Positions 55,067 through 64,000 of a stretch of 64,000 bases of DNA are shown here, piece after piece. Numbering within the stretch: the first letter of the stretch is position 1; each line of letters starts with the position of its first letter. The DNA comes from Emergomyces orientalis (lineage: Eukaryota > Ascomycota > Eurotiomycetes > Onygenales > Ajellomycetaceae): positions 1,116,001-1,180,000 of the forward strand of contig MOWL01000089.1 in NCBI GenBank assembly GCA_002110485.1, written 5' to 3'. The position numbers and the translations under genes were made by a program. The notes beneath the pieces were generated by a model, which had not been told where the DNA came from, ran no database searches, and saw only the letters and a list, made by a program, of their open reading frames with translations.

Positions 55067-56114
55067 ATGAGCGAACCAGCAGACAAAGACTTCGCCAACG
55101 GCTCTTCCAACGGTAGCAATCCAACCCGTACCATGACCAACGAGGAACGTGAGGTCGCCCAAGCCGCAGCTCGCTTCGGATATGGCCCTCTCGCTCAGAT
55201 CACAACCACTGGAGAGCGACTCCCCGCCTTCGGTGGTGAATTCCAGCCCGGTCTGTATCGCCCCGTCGAGCAGCGCAAGTTCGCCAACCCTGCCCCGCTG
55301 GGTCTGTCTGCTTTCGCCCTCACCACATTTGTCCTCAGTTTGATCAACCTGCAAACGCGCGGGGTAGTTACGCCAAATCTGGTGGTTGCTTCGGCGTATG
55401 GCTATGGTGGTTTCGTTCAATTGCTTGCGGGCATGTGGTAAGTAAAATAAAATTTAAAAGGGAAACTCCCGCATACGAAGTGTCCCACCCCACTTCCATC
55501 TCTCGCATGCATGAATGGCGGTAACTGACATATTTGTGGCGTTGTAGGGAAATGGCAGTCGGCAATACATTCGGTGCCACAGCTCTCTCGTCGTACGGTG
55601 GCTTCTGGATCTCATATGCAATTATTTTCACCCCCGGTGGGTTCCAAATCACATCGACAGTGATTGAGAAAAACGGTGAAGCGGCTCTCCAGAATGCAGT
55701 GGGATTTTGGCTTTTCGTGAGTTTTGAAACCCGGGCTTGTTCTCTCTTAGCAAAGACGTCCCATAAACTGATCTGACATTTCCATTATAGGGCTGGTGGA
55801 TTTTCACTACCATCCTCCTTGTTTGCACCCTCAAATCCACTGTGGCATTCTGTCTCGTTTTCATCACTCTCGATCTTGCATTCTTGATGCTTGCACTTGG
55901 TCACTTCTTCTTAACTCCTGAGTTGACGCCCGACCCTACTCTCATCAAGGCAGGCGGTGGATTCGGAATAATTTGCGCTTTTTTGGCGTGGTACAATGCT
56001 CTGGCAGGTATCGCAGATACCAGCAACAGCTTCTTCATCATCCCCGTCAAACATTTCCCCTGGTCGGCCAAGGCACTAGAGGCGCGCCAGAAAACCGATC
56101 GCGAGACTGTTTAG
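55067..56114 (+). CDS. GPR1/FUN34/YaaH family acetate transporter (AcpA/Ady2-like)
   Basis: Three exons, 55067..55437, 55548..55716 and 55791..56114, summing to 864 bp (287 aa). A ~65-residue hydrophilic N-terminus includes RLPAFGGEFQPGLYRPVEQRKFANPAPLGLSAFALTTFVLSL; the NPAPLGL motif is the signature of the family. Later come YGYGGFVQLLAGMWEMAVGNTFGATALSSYGGFWISYAI (gate region with the conserved GNTFG) and FLMLALGHFF. It is closer in layout to A. nidulans AcpA and yeast Ady2 than the paralog at 41025..41847, which has a shorter N-terminus. Predicted role: acetate/succinate-proton uptake during growth on non-fermentable carbon. The first Met of the frame is taken as start, after a long CT-rich leader. 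Confidence 0.94.
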
Positions 56115-57367
56115 AAAGGAGCGCGGGAAAGAATTTAATATGTTTCATAAATATGATATCCCCCTTTCAATTATCCTTTGTTGTACAGATGTGTTGTAGT
56201 GGTTTGCAAAATGAGGTTGGTCGTGGTGGTTGAGGGAAGCGGAATTGCGGGGGAACGGTTAGTTATTTTCGCTATTTCAGCCACGCTCGAAGCCACGAAA
56301 AGCCTTGTTTCCCCCCTAGACCAAACCAGAGCGGAGATTTTTTTTTCTCATTTTCTTTTCTTGGCTTTTTCCGCTCGCGCCTCAGGCCAGCGTTTGATTG
56401 CTCTCAGAATATCTTAAATATATTTTGCTTCTTCATTCATTGAGGGCCCTAAAGGTGCTCCCTATTTGCGCAACTTGAAAGGGCTGAAAAAGAGCGCAGT
56501 TATGATTTCGATGTAATCGACCACTCGGCTAGCACCCCAAGATGGAAATAGCATATGGGTATACGGGATGCTGAAGTACCATCATAAGATGAATAGACAT
56601 CGATGAGAATTGAGTGAGGGTTTTTCGTGAAGAATTGCTTTCACTCGTTCATCACAGGCCCTAACATGTATATTTTCAACTCGTTAGCGGAAGAATTAAA
56701 CCAACAATTATTTGCTCGAATATGCTTGGCGTAACGCCACAAAGATTTGGAGAATGAATGATTTCGAAAGAAAGAAAAAAAAAATTGGTATGCTGGAGTG
56801 CGGGAAGAGGTCATATATCACATCAACCAGCTGAGGAACGCGGTTGGATAGAACATTGGAGAAACTGCTGACTGTGAAAAACTAGATAAAGTTAGCTATA
56901 TGAGGGAATCTTTTTTTCCTCGGGGAAAAGGGCGTGAAAAAGAATTGAGGGTAAAAATAATTAAAAAACAACAGTAAAGGGATGAGGAAAAAAATGAAAC
57001 AATTCGTCGAGCTCTTGCTTTTCCAATGCTTTTGCCTTTTTTTACAGATTCCAAAAGGCACATGCTATGGGTGAGGTTGGATAATTCCAGACTGTTCTTT
57101 TGGGGGTGGATTAAATCTTTATAGAGTATTAAGGTATTATTATTAACCTTGGAAGCTGGGTTAATAAATGGACCGTAAATTGTATATGTAAACTTCGGGA
57201 GATTTTGGTTGCTGTGTTTGGGAAATATAGTTTGTAGTGTAAATTTCCCGACCTTTCGTTGCATGTCTGTCATCACTACGCTTGCATAGTGATATCTTCC
57301 CTATATATGCCCTCCCTCGAGTTCACTTGTGCACGTAGACGTACATAATGAGAAGAGGAACGAGAAG

Positions 57368-57422
57368 AGGGGAATAGGGGGGAATAAGGGGGGTTAGGGG
57401 AATAGGGGATAAGGGATAGGGG
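57368..57422 (+). repeat. G-tract cluster with quadruplex potential
   Basis: Seven or more runs of three to six G's separated by one to five A/T-rich bases within 55 bp (GGGGAATA and GGGGTTA-like spacers). The spacing meets the usual G3+N1-7 pattern for a quadruplex. Confidence 0.7.
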
Positions 57423-58204
57423 CAACACGTACCCCCGTTGGAAAGTGACTATAAGGCCCCACTGATAGTTGGCTGGGTAAAGAGGTAAAGTGACATAGAA
57501 TGTAATACTTTCAATCATATTTCTAAGACGAGGATTTATAGAAGTAATATGGGATGTAGCCTTTATATGTATATTTTGTCTCATTATATCTGAGGCGAGA
57601 CTCCCAGTTAGTTCCTTCAGCTGGTTGAGTAAATAATAAATAGCATCGGCGGATGTTCGGAGTGGGGCGGGACAAATTTTGTTGTGTATAGATTTTACAG
57701 CTTTTCGGCTCAACTTCGCCCAAAACAGACACAAAGGGGATTTTCAATTAATAAATAATAATAATTGTTCTGTACTACTTTATATAGGAGCTCTGTGACT
57801 ATATATATGAAGAAGGGAAAACTCAAAATTGGAGTGAGTCGTTCTCGGTTCGAATATTGGCAGCCTCACACATAACTTCCCGGAGTATCCTCGGCGACAA
57901 CAACTCAACAAAGGTGACATTACGTGATAATATTTCGGGTAGCTCTGTAAAAAAAAAAAATTGCGACTCTAGAACATACTGCAGTGGACACGCTCAAATA
58001 CCGTTATTCGGAGGACCGGATATGAACAATTCTTATTTCATGGCTACCCGGTTGAAAAGGGAGCAATGGGGCCGTGAGGGGGGAATCTGTTGTACCCATC
58101 AGGACTGGCAAATCGTCACGTAAATCTGAAAGAAACGAGTAAAAGATATATCCTTTTTCATTTTTCTTTGCGGGTCCAGAACAATGAATCGTACCCCTGC
58201 GAGT

Positions 58205-58576
58205 TTACAAACGCTCTCGAAGCTTGATATCAAAACGCTCTTCCACAGGTTTCAAAATCTCCCAGGTTCCCCCTCTGTGAACTCCGGGCCGGACTAAAGT
58301 TTGAATATGGACTTTCACCCACTGTGTCTGCCGTTGGGTTACCATGATGCGCCAGGCAGGACTAGATCCAACAGCATCTGGCGGGAACATGAAGTTGGTA
58401 TTTATTCTGTTTTTGAAGCGGCGAACTATTGCAGCTGTTGCAGCCAGCCCTGCAGGCCCCTCTCCAACCAGCACCCGATGATGTATGTCCACTGCGGAGC
58501 TCCCTCCACCTATCATTGAAAAAGGGAAATTCATCAAGCCAGGCGTTCGGTAAAAACAAGCTACTTTTGAACACAA
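58205..58576 (-). other. Possible relic of an FAD-dependent oxidoreductase
   Basis: Open frame of 123 codons. RVLVGEGPAGLAATAAIVRRF resembles a dinucleotide-binding GxGxxG-A motif, and GGTWEILKPVEERF resembles the GGTW element of flavin monooxygenases, at a plausible spacing. The rest is not recognisable, and chance similarity is a real possibility. Confidence 0.2.
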
Positions 58577-59769
58577 AAATTGGCGTTTCAGCTTTTATCA
58601 GTGAAAAAAATAAATAAGTGGAGGAGTTTTCAAATCTCACGAAATGTCCTCTGATATGGAGCTTCCTGCGGCCCCTGTATCTTCAGTGGCAGGGTATTTA
58701 GGCCTAGAGCGCAGGAGTTTGTGAAGCTTGTGGTAAGTCGCGGGCGAGCCAAATTGATGCATAGCCATCAAAACCGAGCTTATGGACTACCAGTAGTAGC
58801 GGCCATTGGGAAAGGTGTGTCGTGATGAAGCTTTGGGTTGGCATATTTATCTACTAGGTGAATATCCACATCTGCCTCAGCGCAGCATATCTACTCATCC
58901 ACAGATGCAGATGAAGGAGTCTGCCATGGAAATACATGGAACAGCCTGTGCTTTGTTATGTTGCTAGAATATAACAAGCTGAGGAAACGTAAAGGTCCAA
59001 CTCTGTCAATGGGAACCAATCTCTAGTCAAAGATCATACAGAAGTCATGTTCATTTGTTTATTGTGTGAGGTTCAAGGTGGTTGATTGTTATTTGAGTGA
59101 CTTCAGATGAGACACTAAATAACAACAAACCTCCAAGGCAGTGGTCGAGATCAATATTCCCCTAATTTCTTTATATTCTAGCTATCTGTCTGTCTATCTT
59201 CAAATTTCAAAACGATGCGAGCGAGAAGGGAAAAAATATAAAATATATTAATATATTAAATTGAAAATGATGAGAAAGATAGTACTAGATAAGAAAGCAG
59301 GTCTAGTAATAACAGAAACTTTGAAAATAGTGAATGAAGAATGAAATGTAGCTTTAATAGGAAAAAGAGAGATGAAGAAATAACGGAAGAAAAAAGAAGA
59401 AGAACTCCAGATGCAAAGAAAGGGCGGAAAGTGAAGAATATAATATAAAATGTAACAAAAAAAAATATGAAAAATGAAAAAAAAGTAATAGTGAAAGCGG
59501 GGTTGGAGCTATATTGCGCTGCGCTGTAATAGAGGAAGAAAGAGAAAGCAGAGAAGGGTGAAAATATTGAAACAAATGGGGTCCGTCAGGAACAATAACC
59601 ATGGGGTAGATGATAATGATAATAAGAATGATGGAAAACTTTCACACGCACATACAAGCCAGCAAGCCGGGAACTTCCCTTCACCCAAGTCGCCAGGACT
59701 CTTTTTTCCCCTGTTCTCTCTCCATATCCCATATACAAAGGGAAATGGAAAAGAATTTTTTATAGAAAT

Positions 59770-62171
59770 TTAAGCAAGCTGCTGCCCAGGCCTCGGGAAA
59801 ACCGGCATCGTCTCCAAATTCTCCAGTCCACCCATCGTTCCCTGCTGACCCGTCTGCCACCCCTGGCCAGTCTGCTGGTTTATAAAGGCGCTTTGCCGGA
59901 AAGGGTTCGTGCTGCCGGTCGGGTTAGGGAGGAGGGGTGCGGCTGTCGGGCCGGTTGTCGGGCTGGTTGTTTGGGGTTGGGGGCGAAGGCCAGGTGCTGT
60001 TTGTGGGCGGGCGAATGGGTTTGTGCCGGTTCTTTGGGGTTGGAGGGGTGCAGGTGGTTGCTGTTGGGGTGGGAGTTGGGGGAGGGGTTGTGCCGGTGGT
60101 TGTGAGGTGAACGGGGAGGAGGATTGGGATTGGGATGGGGATTGGGAGGAGCCGTTTGTGAATTGCGGGGTTTGCATTGTGAGGCGTTTGGCGAAGGGGT
60201 TTGTGGATTGGCGGTGTAGACCGGTTGTGGAGGTCGTGGATGGAGAGGAGGTAGAGGAGGTTGCGACGGGGCTCAGGGGAGATTGTAGGGAAAAATTAGT
60301 GGTGTCTGATGAGGATGGGGGGAGCATGGATTGGCGGAAGGGGTTATTAGGGCGCCCGGCACCGCCGGTGGGCATGGGTTGCTGGAAAGAAGCCATGCCA
60401 TTTTGTGGGATGCTGGGAAGGGTTGTTTGGAAGCTGTGGGATTGAGGTTGCGGGGTGTAGCCGCCAAATCCGGCGCCTGTATGGGTTGGTTGGAGCGGTT
60501 GTAATTGTGGTTGTTGAGGTTGAGGCTGCTGTTGTGTTTGGCCAAAGGGGTTGGGGTTCGGTTGTCCGAATTGGCCGCCAAAACCCGTCTGTTGTTGCTG
60601 TTGTTGTTGGCCAAGACCTGTCATCTGCATGAATTGCTGAGGTTGTTGGAAGTTATTCTGCTGCGGGTTAAACCCGGTTTGCTGGGGTTGGAAACCCGTT
60701 TGTTGATATTGCTGCGGTTGCATCTGTTGTTGTTGCTGCTGGAACTGCAAGGCGAGAGGGTTGAACAGCTGTTGCTGAGCAGCTTGCTGGGGCATGGGCT
60801 GCTGCTGCTGCTGTGGAGGTTGGTCGGTGGAGTCAAAGAAATCAATTAGATTAAGCCCTGAGCTCTTAACCTCCAGCTTCGGCGGTGCGCTTTGCGCAGG
60901 GGCGGGCGCGGGCTTGGATTTCTGCGGCGCTGATACTGATCTGCTTCTCGCGACTCCCTTTTCCTTATCTTCACTGCTCGTGCCAAACTTTTGCGCACGA
61001 TATTCGCGCCGCCGCAGGTCGAAATCGGGATCGTTGAGGTCATCTTCAAGGAGTTTGGCCAGGTCGGTTGACGCATGTTTTAGATTGGGTATTGCCAGAC
61101 GAGTGGCGCTTTCGAACTGCCGCGCGATACGTAGGAATTTCACCACTTCTTCCGTCTGCGCGCTGAACCGTTTGTATATCTTTAAAGCACGTTCGCTATC
61201 CGGTCGTGACATTTCAAAGTAGTGTTCTACGTATAACGTCCCGTAAGCTATTAGCTATCCAAAAACGGAATCGCGTAACTGCTATACATACCTAGAACAT
61301 TAATGGTTCCCTCATTCATCACAGAATAAAGCGTAAGCAGATCCAAGGTCAGCAACCGGAATGCCGTTAAACTGATCTCATTCTCCGGCTCGTCCATTAA
61401 GAGCTTGAAAGAAACACAGATAATGTCAGCTGTGTCCATGCTGTGCCAAATCCAGTATATTTCGCGCAACTCACATCACATTTCACCAGCGCATGAATCT
61501 GCTTCTGCACAATTTCCGTCTCCCTCAGCAAACCCTTATTAACAGTAAGCCGTTTTAACCGTCCCTGACCCCCGCGTACGAAATCCGTCTTGGTCTCCGC
61601 AAAGGCATTCGCGCGCGAAACGAGGTACTCGGAATACCTCCATATATTCACCCCTTGCGCTTGGACTGGACATTGGCCGTCAGTATTTTTTGATCAACAA
61701 TATGAAAAGCCAACTTCTATGTATCCGCTACCCTCCACGCCCCCCTCTTAGAAGAGAAAGAGAACTCCAAGGATAAATGTACCTTCAGATATACTCGTAA
61801 CCGCCAATATCCTATGATTCTGCGCTAGATATTTCAACGCGGCGCCGGCGGAACCTTCGCGGATCATCATGTGCACCACGATGAGCGCCTTGTATACGAT
61901 TGTCCATGTTGAATCGCGGATACGATACTGGAGCGTGCGGAAGATCTCAGCGACACCGGCCTCGCTGTATGTTGCGGTCAGGATGTGTTCGATGTATTTG
62001 GATTTTGGGGCGGCATTCTGTTTTGTTCACGGATAGGTGCACAGGACAGTTTGGGGTCAATTTTCCTAGTTGTTTCTTCGAAAATGGAGGGATGGGCAGG
62101 GCCGGGGGACATATACTGACTTTGGTCTTTGTGGCCCCCTTGACGGATTTCTCGAAACTTGCGCCAGGCAT
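59770..62171 (-). CDS. YAP1801: ANTH-domain clathrin adaptor (AP180/YAP1801-like)
   Basis: Five exons: 62121..62171, 61783..62017, 61475..61665, 61292..61403 and 59770..61226. They sum to 2046 bp (681 aa). The ANTH domain (residues ~1-270) opens with SFEKSVKGATKTKNAAPKSKYIEHIL, whose Lys-rich patch binds PI(4,5)P2, and continues with TWTIVYKALIVVHMMIREG and FEMSRPDSERALKIYKRF. A clathrin-box-like NLIDFFDS follows. The long C-terminal tail is Gln/Pro-rich with QTGF repeats and at least five NPF motifs (NPFGQ, NPFRQ twice, NPFAK, NPFAR), the ligands of EH-domain proteins such as Pan1 and Ede1. It works in clathrin-mediated endocytosis and retrieval of the v-SNARE Snc1/synaptobrevin at the plasma membrane. 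S. cerevisiae has two paralogs (YAP1801/1802); filamentous fungi usually have one, so the symbol is by homology. Confidence 0.93.
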
Positions 62172-63567
62172 AGCTGGCTATGTCCAAGGGACGAGGGGTA
62201 GGTTGGATTGGAGGACTGATTTTCGGAAGGGAGGCAAGATTTAGTTGGCGGGAATGAAAAGATAGGAGAAAGGGCCAAGTTATTGCTTCCCCCCAGGGGA
62301 TTAGGGCGATTCCAAAAAGATTACCACTTAAGGCTGGTAAACAAGGGACTCTTTCGGTATGGATATTATGTGTTGTTTTGTTTTGTTTTATTGCTTGCTA
62401 TGAAATGGAGCAGTGTATGGGGATATTCATGATGACGGCGTCATTGGGGGGGGGTGGTTATTTTTTATTTTTTATTGAGGTGGTTTCGAAGTTTCTTTTT
62501 TGGAGCGTGTCTCAAACACACTCTCAATTGGCAGAACAGCTGGCAATGTGGGCGGGTTTTGGCTGGTGAACGTGAGTAGACAAGAATTCCGACGACAAGA
62601 ACAAACAGCAGCAGTGGTGGTAGACGGAGCGGGATTCCAGGGAGATCCGGATGTTGGGCAGAATTCAGGCTTTTGGAGGTTGGAAGTCGTTGGAGGTTTA
62701 GAGGTTAGAGGTGGATCAGTTAAGATTATCAACCTCGTAATCCCTGGCCGACTCCAACTGGTTTTGGACTGGGCAAGGGGGACGGCGATCTTGGTCAACT
62801 TGATAACAAACAGCTAGAATAACTATTTATTAAACTATCATTATATCAATGATGAAATGCGGGTATCTTGGGGATAACTTGGCTAACGAAATCTGTACAT
62901 TCCTTATGGCCGTTGAAAAAGCCCGTTATTTACGCCACTTTCCGCTCATTTACGCTGCCACCTAACAGAAAAGCCACGCCATATAAACAAACTGCGCCTC
63001 CATCGATCGTTGGCTTGTTGCTGGCTGTGATATATACAGGCGATGCGATATTCCACGTTGAGATTAACTATCAATGCTAACGTGATCATCTACACTCGCT
63101 ATTCGGTGAGTGAGAGATATCTATATATATACATATATATATTATAGGATAAGATTTTCCACATCAAACATCAGTCATCACCAACTACGGATATTTTCGA
63201 TGAGAATGGAAGGGCGACCGCCCGCCCTGCTGTGCCCCCTACTGAACCCAACTCGATGATTCAGGTATCTAACCTCTAGCCCTGATTCATATATATACAT
63301 ATGAGAAGGAAGGCAAAGGAACACAACCGAAACCAGATATCAAAGGATTCAGAACCCCATCTTCAATGAAAAGTTCTGCTGCCGGGAACTTTTGCTTCAA
63401 AGGTTTGGCATATCAAATACCAATGAATTAAAATGGGAATGAATTTACCCAACCCGGGTAAAAATTCAACCCATATCATAAAATACGCTACACATAAAAT
63501 ACAAAAAAAGCAGAACACCTCCTGGAAAACAGTCAATAAGAAATAGATATAGGGAGACACACACGCA
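62172..63567. other. Promoter of the ANTH gene and 3' flank of the next gene
   Basis: No gene seen. It has T-rich stretches near 62450-62510 and short AT dinucleotide repeats near 63118-63145. Confidence 0.4.
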
Positions 63568-64000
63568 CTACATCCACCCAATCCCACCAACCCATCTCTT
63601 ATCCTGCTCGTATTCCAGTCCCTGCGGGGGGCCCATCGGCATATGCACCGGCACGAAGCCCTCGACACCTGCGCAATCCATATCCATATCAATATCCATA
63701 CCTTCAGTCGATGTATTGTGGGATATCGAAATGCCATTGTTTGCTAAAGGCGGTGTACCTGGGTGTATCACCTTCTTGAATCCATGACAATGGGTATGGC
63801 TCTGGGTGTGGCCATGAGAAGAGCGAATGGGCTGGAAGAACCTCTGCAGCGTCTGCTGATTTGGATCTAGGAGTGGTTGTTCGGGAATTTCAGTAGCAGC
63901 AGCGCTATTCTCTCCTTCTGTTGAAACAAATGGTGCAGCAACGGATGGAGACAGGTCCAGGTTATTTTGTGACTGCAGCTGCGATTGTGACTGCCCGGAC
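63568..64000 (-). CDS. C-terminal part of an unidentified protein (runs off the window)
   Basis: A frame open from the right edge to the stop at 63568 gives about 144 residues of the C-terminus. It is Gln/Ser-rich at first (QSQSQLQSQNNLDLS), then has QQTLQRFFQPI, a His-rich stretch (HGHTQSHTHCHGFKK), the acidic-Met repeat GMDIDMDMDC and VPVHMPMGPPQGLEYEQDKR at the end. I do not recognise the family. Low-complexity composition suggests a regulatory or scaffold protein tail, but no function is assigned. The frame remains open at base 64000, so the gene continues beyond. Confidence 0.6.
   Translation of the reverse strand, partial: SGQSQSQLQSQNNLDLSPSVAAPFVSTEGENSAAATEIPEQPLLDPNQQTLQRFFQPIRSSHGHTQSHTHCHGFKKVIHPGTPPLANNGISISHNTSTEGMDIDMDMDCAGVEGFVPVHMPMGPPQGLEYEQDKRWVGGIGWM

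Larger units (their letters stand above)
56115..59769. other. Gene-free spacer, about 3.7 kb
   Basis: No supportable gene. It contains a G-tract cluster (57368..57422), AT-rich runs near 59240-59480, and a weak FAD-enzyme-like open frame on the minus strand (58205..58576). Confidence 0.4.

Overview
This is a nuclear window from a filamentous ascomycete. The genes are split by many short introns (about 40-260 bp, mostly GTaagt...ctaac...AG), and the families (GPR1/FUN34 acetate transporters, Dal5-type MFS carrier, PPZ phosphatase, PNP-ankyrin protein, Ame1/CENP-U) are typical of Pezizomycotina. Protein style and the alternation of compact gene blocks with long AT-rich gene-poor stretches suggest Eurotiomycetes, possibly Onygenales (dimorphic-fungus relatives). 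That placement is inference, not proof.

Layout. 0-5 kb: the 3' part of an FHA-domain protein kinase (+, one apparent single-base frameshift) and a seven-exon cytochrome P450 (-) whose last intron carries a telomere-like repeat. 5.6-14.4 kb: a housekeeping block with a Cuz1-like AN1 zinc-finger protein (+), thymidylate synthase (-), the catalytic subunit of queuine tRNA-ribosyltransferase (-) and a ~900-aa F-box protein with a huge polyglutamate tract (-). 15.7-22.8 kb: an accessory block with a Dal5-family MFS transporter (+), a peroxisomal alpha/beta hydrolase ending in SKL (-) and a nucleoside phosphorylase-ankyrin fusion protein (+). 26-39.6 kb: conserved cell-biology genes, namely PPZ-type phosphatase (+), the CAF-1 p60/Cac2 WD40 subunit (-), a twin-CX9C protein (-) and the inner kinetochore protein Ame1 (+), the last two divergent from one 345-bp promoter. 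41-56 kb: two GPR1/FUN34/YaaH acetate transporter paralogs flank a multi-frameshifted membrane-protein pseudogene and about 11 kb in which I see no convincing gene. 59.8-64 kb: an ANTH-domain clathrin adaptor of the YAP1801/AP180 type (-), and the C-terminus of an unidentified protein running off the right end (-).

There is no operon logic. Functional links are thematic: thymidylate synthase, CAF-1 and Ame1 all serve S phase or chromosomes, and MluI-box (ACGCGT) sites lie upstream of thymidylate synthase and Ame1. The two acetate permeases are a paralogous pair. Exon boundaries were read by eye, keeping GT-AG sites, phase and family conservation consistent. In nearly all multi-exon models the summed exon length is a multiple of three. 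No tRNA, rRNA, CRISPR array or intact transposon was recognised, but small RNAs were not searched systematically.
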